From Streptomyces sp. PsTaAH-137 (GTDB taxonomy: Bacteria > Actinomycetota > Actinomycetes > Streptomycetales > Streptomycetaceae): DNA of 64,000 nt. Each line of letters starts with the position of its first letter. Positions within the stretch are counted from its first letter, which is position 1. The position numbers were made by a program, and so were the translations under genes. The stretch spans positions 125,259 through 189,258 of the forward strand of contig NZ_QLLY01000009.1 in assembly GCF_003259365.1 (NCBI RefSeq), written 5' to 3'. Below, one piece after another: positions 8,173-16,988 of this stretch. Under the pieces are notes generated by a model. It worked only from the letters and a program-made list of their open reading frames with translations, made no database searches and was not told the DNA's origin.

Positions 8173-9717
8173 TCAGTCGCCCTTGCCGCACACCCGCAGG
8201 CCGACCGGCGTCCCGCACGGCAGATGGCCGTGGGCGGCGACCACACCCTTGCCGGTGCCGTTGTCGACCGCGTACGACAGAAAACTGGAGGCCAGCGAGT
8301 CGGCGGGCGGACGGCCGTACGTGTAGGCGTACTCGATCTCGCGGTACGGGTAGCCGCCCTTGTCGAGCCGGTCCGGGTCGGGGGCCCGGCCGTCCAGCGT
8401 CACCGTGTGCAGTCCGTGCGGCGCGTCCGGTGGCGACGCGGCGCGCAGTTCGCTGTAGCCGAGGGCGCCGGGGGTGCGAGCGACGGCCTGGAGGACCTGC
8501 TCGGTGGAGTCGAGCTCGCAGCGCAGGACCGACGAGGTGGTGCGCGCGGTGCGGGTGACGCAGTCGTCCGACGTGGCGGGCGGCTCGTCCGCACCGTCCA
8601 GGACCCGGTTGGTGAGCGCGGAGCGGGTGCCGGACCCGGAGCTGCGGCTGACGAGGACGACCGGCAGATCCGGGCCGCCGAGCTGCGACCAGTCGCGGAT
8701 CTCGCCGCGGTAGAGGCGGCGGACGTCGGCGACGGACAGATTCTTGAGGCGGACGTCGTCGTGCACGACGAGCGTGAACAGCGAGACCGCGATGCGGCTC
8801 TCGCTGAGCCCGGTGTAGCTCGCCGGGCGCGGCCCGTCCGAGAACGCGACGACACCCGCCCCCTGCTGCGACTCGCCCCCGGACAGGGCGAGTTCGCGCA
8901 CCCCGGTGCGGCTGCCGTACGCCGCGACCGTGATCGTCGGCCTGTCCTGGCAATGGTCCCGGTACTTCTGCGCCAGCTCGCTCAGGACCGGCTCGAACGC
9001 GGTGGAGCCGGTGAGCCGCAGGGTGCCGGTCTCGCAGTCGGCGGGCAGCGCCGGCGGCAGCAGAAGGGGGAAGGTGACCGCGGCGATCAGACAGAGGCCG
9101 AGCACGACGGTGGTCCAGCGGGCCCGCTTGCTGTACACCGGCGGCTTCTCGTCCGGGGTGAGGCTGTGGTTCTCGTGCAGGCTGCCGTCGCGCACATCAC
9201 CGGTGACCGTGACCCGGTCGCCCTCCTCGCCGCCCGTGAGCAACACGAGGATCTTGTAGAACGCGCCCGGCCGCAGCGGCACCCGGGGGATCAGCAGAGT
9301 GCTCGACCCCACCACGCGCAGGCCCGGCTCGTCCTCGAAGTAGCCCATCAGGTTGGTGTGTTCGGGCGGCAGGGTCACGTCCTGCGCCTCGATGCGGCGC
9401 CCGGTGAACTCGGCGGTCAGCCCGTACTCCCGCGGGGAGTGGATGTAGTCGGACTCCTCGATGTGCCGGGTGCCGTCGTTCTCGATGCGCAGCAGCACCA
9501 GCGTCGCGTCGCGCATCGACGGCAGATCGTTGAAGAGCCCGAGCCGTGGATCCGACGCGTGCGGCGGGCCGTTGTGCCCTATGGCGATGTCCATCTGCTT
9601 GCGGAAGCCGATGCGTCTGCTGCGCCGCGCGCGCAGATCGGCGACGAACGGCGTGGCCATGGAGAGCACGCCGAGCACCAGGCCCGCGATCGTGAAGGTG
9701 ATGTCGAGCCGTCCCAT
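8173..9717 (-). CDS. Membrane-anchored PstS-like substrate-binding protein
   Basis: About 514 residues. An N-terminal membrane helix (LDITFTIAGLVLGVLSMATPFVADL) is followed by a beta-rich region of about 130 residues and a second helix around 195-215. The extracellular C-terminal half resembles phosphate-binding-protein (PBP-like type II) domains: LRLTGSTAFEPVLSELAQKYRD, GVREL, SRSSGSGTRSAL and GALGYSEL. The serine-rich SGSGT loop is where PstS holds the anion. It lacks a PstABC neighbourhood, so a sensing or scavenging role is as likely as transport. The start at ATG 9717 is preferred to an upstream TTG at 9795. Confidence 0.75.
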   Translation of the reverse strand: MGRLDITFTIAGLVLGVLSMATPFVADLRARRSRRIGFRKQMDIAIGHNGPPHASDPRLGLFNDLPSMRDATLVLLRIENDGTRHIEESDYIHSPREYGLTAEFTGRRIEAQDVTLPPEHTNLMGYFEDEPGLRVVGSSTLLIPRVPLRPGAFYKILVLLTGGEEGDRVTVTGDVRDGSLHENHSLTPDEKPPVYSKRARWTTVVLGLCLIAAVTFPLLLPPALPADCETGTLRLTGSTAFEPVLSELAQKYRDHCQDRPTITVAAYGSRTGVRELALSGGESQQGAGVVAFSDGPRPASYTGLSESRIAVSLFTLVVHDDVRLKNLSVADVRRLYRGEIRDWSQLGGPDLPVVLVSRSSGSGTRSALTNRVLDGADEPPATSDDCVTRTARTTSSVLRCELDSTEQVLQAVARTPGALGYSELRAASPPDAPHGLHTVTLDGRAPDPDRLDKGGYPYREIEYAYTYGRPPADSLASSFLSYAVDNGTGKGVVAAHGHLPCGTPVGLRVCGKGD

Positions 9718-9821
9718 GCGACGACGGTACGGACTCTCCCGGCAGCCCAGGAGAGTCCGGCGCAGCCCTTCGCCCAGTGTTCGGCGGCCGTTCAACTACG
9801 GTGCCGATAGGGCCTGTTGGG

Positions 9822-10289
9822 TCATCCGCCGGTGGTGGACCCGGGCCGGACGATCATCAGGACCGTGACCGTGGCCCACAGCAGATTGAAGATCCCGGTG
9901 ACCATGGCGAGTCGTCCCGCGGCCCGGCGCGGAGGTCCGGCGGCCGGTTCCTCCTCGGCGGCGAGAGCCGCCTCCTGGCCGGGCAGGATCGCCACGATGA
10001 GCACCACGGCGGCAGCGGCCGTCAGCACGATCGAGACGATCAGCCACGCGCTGCCGAGGACGCCGAGACTGCTCGCCGTGGCGAACCCGAACAGCGGCAC
10101 CGCGAGCCCGACGCCCGCGTACACCCGGCAGATGCGGTGCAGGACGCGCAGGGTGGCCGCCGTATCGGCCTTGCCGGGTGAATTGGGCGCCGCCCGCAGT
10201 GACGCGGGGAACATGCTGGCGGCCACGGCGACCGGTCCGACGGCCAGCACGGCGGCCAGGACATGCAGGATGAGCAGCAGCTTCGTCAC
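9822..10289 (-). CDS. Four-helix integral membrane protein (DUF2269-like)
   Basis: A 155-residue membrane protein with four hydrophobic segments, starting LLLILHVLAAVLAVGPVAVAASM, whose early His and small-residue pattern recalls the DUF2269 family. Between helices lies a basic ATLRVLHRICRVYAG stretch. The GTG start overlaps the stop of the preceding gene as GTGA, so the two are translationally coupled. Function unknown. Confidence 0.7.
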   Translation of the reverse strand: MTKLLLILHVLAAVLAVGPVAVAASMFPASLRAAPNSPGKADTAATLRVLHRICRVYAGVGLAVPLFGFATASSLGVLGSAWLIVSIVLTAAAAVVLIVAILPGQEAALAAEEEPAAGPPRRAAGRLAMVTGIFNLLWATVTVLMIVRPGSTTGG

Positions 10290-10612
10290 GGTCGGGCGCC
10301 GTTCGCCGCGGCGGCCGTCCGGCGGCTGCCGGTCACCTTCGAGGCGGGCAGCCGCCCGGCCCTGGACGTCCCGGCGAGGGTGTCGCCGTCGACGGTCACG
10401 GCGAACGCGAGGTTCAGCCGCAGCGGCCTGGTGACGGCCTGCCGCCAGGACAGCCGGTCGCCGTCGAGCGCGACGTCCGTGAGCGGAACCTCCTCGCCCG
10501 CCCCGTGCGCGACGCCGGACAACTCTCCCTCCGTGTCACGGAGTTCGAGAACGGCCTGAAGGACGCCGATCGGAGTGGAGACGGTCAGGTCCCAGGTGCC
10601 TGCGACGGTCAT
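10286..10612 (-). CDS. Small beta-rich protein of unknown function
   Basis: A 108-residue protein (MTVAGTWDLTVSTPIG...) that appears all-beta: GTWDLTV, AVLELRDTEGELSG, VALDGDRLSWRQ, NLAFAVTVDGDTLAG. This pattern is like small lipocalin-type or calycin-like domains. The C-terminus ends with a basic Ala/Arg tail. ATG 10612 follows a GAGGA site by 8 bases, which is better than an upstream TTG. It sits between a DJ-1/PfpI gene and a membrane protein in what looks like one operon. Confidence 0.65.
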   Translation of the reverse strand: MTVAGTWDLTVSTPIGVLQAVLELRDTEGELSGVAHGAGEEVPLTDVALDGDRLSWRQAVTRPLRLNLAFAVTVDGDTLAGTSRAGRLPASKVTGSRRTAAAANGARP

Positions 10613-10676
10613 GTGGATGTTCCTCAAGTGATGGTCGATCTGTACGTGTGATCGGTTCGTGCGGGGGAGTGGGCCG

Positions 10677-11348
10677 TCAGAAGGCGGCCGGGAGCGGGCC
10701 GCGCGGGTGCCACACCGTGCCGCGCCGCTCGTGGGCGAACAGCTCCTCGACCGCGTGGGCGATCCGCGGACCCACCTCGCGCTCCAGCAGGTAGAGGCCG
10801 AGATCGAGGCCGGACGTGACGGCTCCGGCGGACACGAGGTCCCCGTCGTCGACGATCCGGGCGTGCACCGCGTGTGCCCCGGTGGCGTCCAGCAGGTCGA
10901 GACCCAGGTGATGGGTGGTGGCGTGGCGCCCTTCGAGAAGGCCCGCCATGGCCGGGACGAGCGCGCCGCCGCACACCGTCGCGAGGATGGTTCCGGGACG
11001 GTCCAGTACGGCTCTCAGGAGTGCGGGCAGTCCGGTGGTGAGCGTGCGGCCGAGGAGCACCGGGATCGACGGCTCGGCCGCGTCCGGGTCCGGAACCTCG
11101 TCCGGGGCGCCGACGCGGCCCGCGGCGCCCGGCACCAGGACGACACCGGATCGCGCGGGATCAAGGGCGGCGGTGGCCCGCAGCGCGAGCCCGCCGGTCC
11201 CGCCGACCACCTCCCGGGGACCTTCGGCCGAGACGAGCTCGACGCTCACCGCGCCGTCGGACGCGGCGCCTCCGGCGTGCAGGACCTCATAGGGGCCGAT
11301 GACATCGAGCGGGTCGAAGCCGTCGAACAAGACGATCTGTACGTGCAT
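10677..11348 (-). CDS. DJ-1/PfpI-family protein
   Basis: A 223-residue single-domain protein of the DJ-1/PfpI superfamily. It starts VQIVLFDGFDPLDVIGPYEV, and its nucleophile elbow is ILATVCGGALVPAMAGLLEGRHATTHH with the cysteine about residue 108. This form resembles isonitrile hydratases and the sensory half of GlxA regulators more than glyoxalases. It is divergent from a GlxA-type regulator over a 152-base gap and followed on its own strand by two small genes, suggesting a GlxA-controlled operon of three. Confidence 0.87.
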   Translation of the reverse strand: MHVQIVLFDGFDPLDVIGPYEVLHAGGAASDGAVSVELVSAEGPREVVGGTGGLALRATAALDPARSGVVLVPGAAGRVGAPDEVPDPDAAEPSIPVLLGRTLTTGLPALLRAVLDRPGTILATVCGGALVPAMAGLLEGRHATTHHLGLDLLDATGAHAVHARIVDDGDLVSAGAVTSGLDLGLYLLEREVGPRIAHAVEELFAHERRGTVWHPRGPLPAAF

Positions 11349-11500
11349 GCCCCCGACGCTAGACAGCGGATGATCTCCGCCCCAGTGGCATTCGTGACAC
11401 CTTCCAACGGGATAGCGACAGCACGAGAAGACGGGTTTCTGCCGGGCAGTAACTGGTAGGCGCGGATGGCATCTTTCCGTTGCCGGGGTAGGTTCTCGCC

Positions 11501-12439
11501 ATGCACACCGTCGCGCTGCTCGCCCTGGACCAGGTGATCCCCTTCGACCTGTCCACCCCCATCGAGGTGTTCGCGCGGACCCGGCTGCCCGACGGGCGCC
11601 CCGGCTACCGGGTGCGGGTCTGCGGCGAGACGCCCGAGGTCGACGCCGGCGCCTTCCGGATCCGGGCGCCGTGGGGGCTCGACGGGCTGCGCGGGGCGGA
11701 CACGGTCATCGTGCCGGGGACGGCCGAGCCAATGGCGCCGCTCGCGCCCGCCGTGCGCGACGCGCTGCGCGCGGCCGCCGCGGACGGTACGCGGATCGCC
11801 TCGATCTGCTCCGGCACGTTCCCGCTCGCGGCGACCGGACTGCTCGACGGGCTGCGCGCCACCACCCACTGGATCGGCGCCGACGCGCTCGCGGCCGCGT
11901 ATCCGCGCATCGAGGTCGACCCGGACGTCCTCTACGTCGACAACGGGCAGATCCTCACCTCGGCGGGCGCCGCCGCCGGGCTCGACCTCTGTCTGCACAT
12001 GATCCGGCGCGACTACGGCTCGGCGGTCGCGGCCGACGCCGCCCGGCTCTCCGTCATGCCGCTGGAGCGCGAGGGCGGCCAGGCCCAGTTCATCGTCCAC
12101 GCCCGGCCGCCCGCCCCGCAGGGCTCCACGTTCGAGCCGCTGCTCACCTGGCTCCAGGACGACCTGAGCCGCGATCTCGCCCTGGCCGACATCGCCGACC
12201 ACGCCGGGGTCAGCACCCGCACTCTGATGCGCCGGTTCCGCGAGCAGACCGGCACCACGCCGCTCCAGTGGCTGCACCGCGCGCGCATCCGCCGCGCCCA
12301 GCACCTCCTGGAGACCACCGGACACCCGGTGGAGCGGATCGCCGCGCAGGTCGGATTCGGCTCCCCGACGGCCTTCCGCGACCGCTTCAAGCGCACCACC
12401 GGCGTCAGCCCGCAGGCGTACCGGCGCAGCTTCAGCTGA
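11501..12439 (+). CDS. GlxA-type transcriptional regulator (DJ-1/PfpI domain plus AraC HTH)
   Basis: A 312-residue regulator. Residues about 1-185 form a DJ-1/PfpI sensory domain, with the elbow cysteine in IASICSGTFPLAATGLLDG. Residues about 210-310 form an AraC-type double helix-turn-helix (LALADIADHAGVSTRTLMRRFREQTG and PVERIAAQVGFGSPTAFRDRFKRTTGVSPQAYRR). The divergent single-domain DJ-1 gene is a likely target. The ATG is the only good start. Its 3' end overlaps the convergent DUF6629 gene by 8 bases. Confidence 0.92.
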   Translation: MHTVALLALDQVIPFDLSTPIEVFARTRLPDGRPGYRVRVCGETPEVDAGAFRIRAPWGLDGLRGADTVIVPGTAEPMAPLAPAVRDALRAAAADGTRIASICSGTFPLAATGLLDGLRATTHWIGADALAAAYPRIEVDPDVLYVDNGQILTSAGAAAGLDLCLHMIRRDYGSAVAADAARLSVMPLEREGGQAQFIVHARPPAPQGSTFEPLLTWLQDDLSRDLALADIADHAGVSTRTLMRRFREQTGTTPLQWLHRARIRRAQHLLETTGHPVERIAAQVGFGSPTAFRDRFKRTTGVSPQAYRRSFS

Positions 12440-13073
12440 GGGCGGCCCGGCGCGTACGGGCTCCGCCGCCCCGCAGCCATCCGTACAGAACCACCGAGCA
12501 GACCGCGGCGAAGGCGCACCACGTCGAGATGAACTCCCAGCGCCACAGCGCCGCGCACACGCCCGCGCCGACTCCGGCCAGGACACCGAGCAGGACGAGC
12601 CCCGCCTCGCCGGACAGCAGCAGCGAGCCGATCGTCGCGAACAGATATCCGGCGAGCAGCCAGGGCGCGTGCGGCAGCCCGATCGCGTAGCCCATGGTGT
12701 GCCCGCGCACCTCGGCCGTGACCGTGCTCGTCGCCAGGACGTACGCGAGGACCGCCGACGTGACGACCCCGGACGCGAGCGGCAGCGCCAGCCGGCGGCG
12801 CGCGTGGTGCGGCGCGGCGCACACCACGCCCACCGGCACCCACAGGGGAAGCAGCGGCAGCGCGATCACCGCCCAGGCCACGGTGGCGGGCCCGGTGCCG
12901 CCGCCGTCGTTCCAGATCAGCGCCTCGATGATCTGGTGCGCCCCGAGCAGCAGCGGGAGGGCGGCGAGCGGCACGGCGCGGGGCCGGGTGCGGGCGGCGC
13001 GGGCCACGCAGGCGACCCCCACCGCGCCGATCGCACTGCCCGCCACCAGGTCCGCCGTCGCACTCCAGCACAT
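12432..13073 (-). CDS. DUF6629-family membrane protein
   Basis: A 213-residue protein beginning MCWSATADLVAGSAIGAVGVACV, a start I recognise from actinobacterial DUF6629 proteins. About seven hydrophobic segments follow, with a conserved HQIIEALIW helix near residue 50. The function is unknown. ATG 13073 matches the family start; an in-frame GTG at 13082 is less likely. Confidence 0.75.
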   Translation of the reverse strand: MCWSATADLVAGSAIGAVGVACVARAARTRPRAVPLAALPLLLGAHQIIEALIWNDGGGTGPATVAWAVIALPLLPLWVPVGVVCAAPHHARRRLALPLASGVVTSAVLAYVLATSTVTAEVRGHTMGYAIGLPHAPWLLAGYLFATIGSLLLSGEAGLVLLGVLAGVGAGVCAALWRWEFISTWCAFAAVCSVVLYGWLRGGGARTRRAALS

Positions 13074-13132
13074 GCCGGTCACGCTACGTCGCCCCGGCCC
13101 CGCGCGACATCGGGGCGGCCCCCGGCGCAGGT

Positions 13133-13168
13133 GAATGTATTCGGCATGTATATTCTTTCCATATGCAT
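13133..13168. promoter_or_regulatory. AT-rich inverted repeats at the MarR start
   Basis: GAATGTATTC (13133-13142) is a GAAT-N2-ATTC palindrome. Downstream, ATGTATAT (13146-13153) and ATATGCAT (13161-13168) form an inverted repeat with seven of eight pairs and a 7-base spacer. The second overlaps the start codon. AT-rich palindromes of this kind are typical autoregulatory MarR operators. Confidence 0.55.
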
Positions 13169-13723
13169 CTATCTGAAGGGTCGGCCCACGGTCCGAACGG
13201 CGGCTCGGGCGACCCGGTCGACGTCGTCGGGGCGCAGCGCATCGAAGGTGCCGCCCGAGGACTCCTGCGCGGGATCGCGCAGCTGTCCCAGATCCTCTTC
13301 AGGGCGGGCGAGTTCGGTCTCACCCGCAGCCAGGTCGCGGTGCTCGACGCGCTGGAAGAGGGGCCGAGCCGGGTGACCGCGCTCGCCGCCCGCACCGGCA
13401 TGGCCCAGCCCCGGGTCACCGTCATCCTTCAGCAGCTCCAGGAAGCCGGTCTCGTCGAGCGGCGCCGCTGCGAGGAGGACCGACGGGCCGTGGAGACCTC
13501 GCTGAGTGACGCCGGACGCGCCCTGATGGAGCGGGGCCGGCAGCGGATGGCCGCCGCCCTGCTCACCGCCCTCGAAGGCGGCGCCGGAACCGCCGGGACC
13601 GCCGGGAGCACTGAGGCGTCCGAGCGCGCGGTCGCCGCCGCGCGGAGCGCGATCACCCCTCTGGTGGATGCCCTCACCAGCCAGAACGCACGTATGAACA
13701 CCGTTGAATCGGAGGCCAGTTGA
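13163..13723 (+). CDS. MarR-family transcriptional regulator
   Basis: A 186-residue winged-helix repressor. The DNA-binding part is around residues 50-115 (TRSQVAVLDALEEGPSRVTALAARTGMAQPRVTVILQQLQEAGLVERRRCEEDRRAVETSL), followed by a C-terminal dimer helix with an Ala/Gly/Thr-rich insert. It is coupled to the FUSC transporter gene: the stop TGA overlaps the TTG start of that gene. No ribosome site precedes ATG 13163, so the message may be leaderless. The likely role is to repress the pump until a phenolic or other aromatic acid appears. Confidence 0.9.
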   Translation: MHLSEGSAHGPNGGSGDPVDVVGAQRIEGAARGLLRGIAQLSQILFRAGEFGLTRSQVAVLDALEEGPSRVTALAARTGMAQPRVTVILQQLQEAGLVERRRCEEDRRAVETSLSDAGRALMERGRQRMAAALLTALEGGAGTAGTAGSTEASERAVAAARSAITPLVDALTSQNARMNTVESEAS

Positions 13724-16365
13724 CCACCCCGGGCACCCTGCCGGACCTGTCCGTCACCACCGAGAGCACCGCCGACGCGGGCCTCGCCCCGCACCGGGTC
13801 GCCGGACCCCGCAGATGGTGGGACTGGGTCCTCGCCGCCGACCCCGGACTCGGCCAGTTGCAGTCGGGCTGGCGGTCGCTGGTCGCCATGGTCACCTCGC
13901 TCGCCGTCGGCTACTGGATGGCCGGGGCGCTGAACATCCCCGCCATGATCGGCATGATGGTCGCCGGGATGATGGGCCTGATGAGCGCCTTCGCGGTCGC
14001 CGAGAACACCTGGGACCGGCTCGCCCGCGCCATCCTGTGGATGCCGTTCCCGTACAGCGTGGTGCTCTGGGTGTGCGCGAGCCTGGACGGGCGGCGCCTC
14101 GCGCAGATGACCCTCATGGTCGCCGCGCTCGCCCTCACCTTCCTCCTCGCCAGGTTCGGGCCGTTCGCGCTGATCACCGGCATGATGCTGTTCAACGGCC
14201 TGATGGTCGGCATGCTCGCCGGGATTCCCGCCTCCCTCGTCGGCAAGGCCTTCGCCGTCGCCCTGGTGGCCGCGGCCGCCGTGCTCGCGACCCGGCTGCT
14301 GCTCTGCTTCCCGATGCCCCGCGAGGACCTGCTGCGCACCCAGCGCGCCTTCGTCGTCGAGGCCCGCCGGGTCGCCGACGCCGCCGTCGACGCCCTCGAC
14401 CCGGACGCCGACCAGCAGCGCGCGGTGCGCCGGATGACCCGCGCCCTGCGCCGCCTCAACATCACCACCGTCACCATCGACGGCCGGCTCGCCCAGCCCG
14501 AGGTCGCCGCCGACCCGGCCGCCGCCGAACTCCTGCACCGCCACCTCTTCGACGCCGAACTCGCCCTGCGCGGCATCGGCCAGGCCGCCGCCGACCTCAC
14601 CCGGCTGCCCGTACCCGGACCGCTGCGCGAAGCCCTCGCCGTCGGCCTCGTGCTGGCCCGCGACACCCCGCTCGGCCGCGCCGAGGGACTGCGCCCGGCC
14701 GCCGCCCACATCCAGGAACGGGCCGAGGCGATCCTGCGCGACGCCACCGCGTCCCCCGACGACGTCGAGGCCGCCGTCCTCGCCCGGCGCACCGGCGATC
14801 TCCTCGACACCCTCGCGGACGCCCTCGGCAACTGGCTCGCCCTCGGGCGGCGCACGTGCGCCAACCCGGCCGACGTCCCCTTCCAGCCGACCGTCGCCCT
14901 GGAGAACGACCGCCTCCCGGGCTCCGCGGGACCGGCCCGCCGGGTCCTCGCCGCGGGCACCGAGACCGGCTGGCGGCGCGTCGTCCCCTACATCCGCGTC
15001 CCCGCGCACGCCGCGATCGCCGCCGCCATCGTCTGCCCCATCGCCGACGCCATCGACCCGCGCCGCTTCTACTGGGGCCTGGTCGGCGTGATGATCACGC
15101 TGTTCGGCACCAACACCACCCACGAACGGCTGCGCAAGTTCGCCCACCGCATGGTCGGCACCGCCGTCGGCGCCGTCCTCGGCATCGTCCTGCTCCACCT
15201 CATCGGCCGCGACCACGTCTACGCCACGCTCGCCGTCATCGTCGCCGGGCTCTCGCTCGGCGCCTGGGGCATACAGCGCGCGTACGCCTGCTGGGTCGTC
15301 GGCCTCGTCGTCGCCCTCACCCAGCTCTACGGCATGACCACGCCCGACAGCGGCATGGAGCACCTGCTGGGGGAGCGGATCCTGGACAACGGCATCGGCA
15401 TCCTCGTCGCCACCGCCTGCGCCGCGCTGATCTTCCCGCTCTCGCGCCGCACCGTCGTCAAGGAGGCCGAGCGCGGCTGGGTCGACGCGCTCGCCCAGGT
15501 GATCCAGCAGGTCGAGCGGCGCTGGGACGGACCCGAGGCACCGGTCCGGCTGCGCGGCGCGGCCCGCACCGTGGACGCCGCGCTGCTCCAGGTGCAGGGC
15601 ATCGTCCGGCCCCTGGTGCGGATGCCGCTCGGGGTGCGCGGCCCGTCCGCCGACCACCGGGTGGCGCTGCTCGCCACGGCGACCGGACACGCCCGCACCC
15701 TCGCCGCGGCCGCCGACATCGACGTCGACCTGCCCCCGCGCCTGGCCGAACGGGCCCGCCTCGTGACCCAGACCCTCACCGCGTCCCTGAAGGAGCTCGA
15801 CCGGTTCTACGCGACCGGAGAACCGGAAGGCGCCTGGCGACGGGTCGGCCCGCTGGTCCGCGAACTGGAGACCGAACTGGCCCCCTCCGCGCCGGGACCG
15901 CGCGCGGACCGGCTGCGTACGGCACTGCGGGAGATCGCCGCGCTGGACGAGGCGCTCGCCGCCTACGCCGAGCAGGCCGGCCTCCCGGTGGCCGCGCCGG
16001 GCCGCACCGCACCCGTCACCACCACGCCGATGCAGCGCACCACCCGCGCGCTGATGGCCGCCTGGGGCGAACCGCAGGCACGCACTCGCGCCACCGGCAC
16101 GGGCGCCGGCACCGCCCGGCTGACCGGGACCGTGCGCTGCGACCTCCACCCCGAGGGCTGCCCCGCCTGGATCACCGTGATCAGCGCCCGCGGCAAACGC
16201 CTCGCCAAGGCGCAGGTGAACCGCGGCGCCTACACGCTGGACGCGGTCCCGGCGGGCACCCACACCCTGGTCGTCTCCGGCGAGCGGCACGCACCCCGCG
16301 CCGAACTGGTCACGGTCGACCAGGACGCCGGGACCGTACGGCACGACATCGCACGGACCCCCTGA
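13720..16365 (+). CDS. FUSC-family aromatic-acid exporter-like protein with C-terminal beta-sandwich domain
   Basis: An 881-residue membrane protein. Two blocks of five to six membrane segments (about residues 45-170 and 425-560) are separated and followed by helical cytoplasmic regions. This is the layout of FUSC/AaeB/YccS proteins that export aromatic acids. The last roughly 90 residues (TARLTGTVRCDLHPEGCPAW to the end) are different: alternating strands with GAYTLDAVPAGTHTLVVSG, as in CnaB or carboxypeptidase-regulatory-like sandwiches. The TTG start overlaps the MarR stop, so both are co-expressed. The cargo is unknown. Confidence 0.87.
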   Translation: MTTPGTLPDLSVTTESTADAGLAPHRVAGPRRWWDWVLAADPGLGQLQSGWRSLVAMVTSLAVGYWMAGALNIPAMIGMMVAGMMGLMSAFAVAENTWDRLARAILWMPFPYSVVLWVCASLDGRRLAQMTLMVAALALTFLLARFGPFALITGMMLFNGLMVGMLAGIPASLVGKAFAVALVAAAAVLATRLLLCFPMPREDLLRTQRAFVVEARRVADAAVDALDPDADQQRAVRRMTRALRRLNITTVTIDGRLAQPEVAADPAAAELLHRHLFDAELALRGIGQAAADLTRLPVPGPLREALAVGLVLARDTPLGRAEGLRPAAAHIQERAEAILRDATASPDDVEAAVLARRTGDLLDTLADALGNWLALGRRTCANPADVPFQPTVALENDRLPGSAGPARRVLAAGTETGWRRVVPYIRVPAHAAIAAAIVCPIADAIDPRRFYWGLVGVMITLFGTNTTHERLRKFAHRMVGTAVGAVLGIVLLHLIGRDHVYATLAVIVAGLSLGAWGIQRAYACWVVGLVVALTQLYGMTTPDSGMEHLLGERILDNGIGILVATACAALIFPLSRRTVVKEAERGWVDALAQVIQQVERRWDGPEAPVRLRGAARTVDAALLQVQGIVRPLVRMPLGVRGPSADHRVALLATATGHARTLAAAADIDVDLPPRLAERARLVTQTLTASLKELDRFYATGEPEGAWRRVGPLVRELETELAPSAPGPRADRLRTALREIAALDEALAAYAEQAGLPVAAPGRTAPVTTTPMQRTTRALMAAWGEPQARTRATGTGAGTARLTGTVRCDLHPEGCPAWITVISARGKRLAKAQVNRGAYTLDAVPAGTHTLVVSGERHAPRAELVTVDQDAGTVRHDIARTP

Positions 16366-16371
16366 AGCCGG

Positions 16372-16764
16372 TCAGCGTGCGGCCCGGAGCCGCGGGGCGA
16401 CGGCGAACGAGCCGCTGGAGGCCCGGGCGCCGCCCGCCCGGGCCGCCAGCTCGATCGTGTAGCCGTCGCCGTTCACGACGGTCGGCAGCACCGTGGCGGT
16501 CTCGCCCTCCGCCGCCCCGCTCAGCTTGGCCGCGAGCCGTATCACCCGGCCGTCGCTGCCGTGCACGAGCCACATGTCCAGCTCCTGCCCGGTGGTGTTG
16601 CGCCAGGTCACGAAGACACTGGCGCCCACCCGGTGCACGGAGCCCGTGGTCGGAGCGGTGACGGTGAGCGCGTCGTCCCCGGCCGCCGTGCCCGACGGGG
16701 CGACGACCAGCACGGGGAGCGCGGCCAGGGAGAGGGACAGGGAAAGGAATCCGGTACGGCGCAT
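16372..16764 (-). CDS. Secreted Kre9/KNH-like Ig-fold protein
   Basis: A 130-residue exported protein with a Sec signal peptide (cleavage near residue 28, after SGTAAG). One beta-sandwich resembles the Ser-Thr-rich/Kre9-KNH domain (PF10342): LTVTAPTTGSVHRVGASVFVTWRN, then MWLVHGSDGRVIRLAAK and GDGYTIELAARAGG. In bacteria this domain occurs in cell-surface proteins of unknown role. It converges on the FUSC gene with a 6-base gap. A CTCCCG/CGGGAG hairpin lies in its leader near 16800. Confidence 0.7.
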   Translation of the reverse strand: MRRTGFLSLSLSLAALPVLVVAPSGTAAGDDALTVTAPTTGSVHRVGASVFVTWRNTTGQELDMWLVHGSDGRVIRLAAKLSGAAEGETATVLPTVVNGDGYTIELAARAGGARASSGSFAVAPRLRAAR

Positions 16765-16988
16765 GCGACGACCTCGTTCCGCGTGAGACGACGGACGGAT
16801 CTCCCGCGCCGTGCGGCACGGGAGGCGGACGTCTGTAAAGGTTCCACCCCGGCAAGATCAGTTAAGGAATCGCGGGGCAGCCCCACCCCATGGGGTACGG
16901 CTCTGTCCCCGAACCGGCGGGCTCGACAGGACAGCTTCGCCGCTCGCGCGCATCCTCGCGCCCGCGCGCCCGAGGCGTGCCCCGGCCC

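Noticed and set aside
13429..16344. A 971-codon minus-strand frame opposite the FUSC gene
   Set aside because: It is low-complexity Gly/Asp/Glu/His-rich sequence without motifs, while the plus strand encodes a well-formed transporter.
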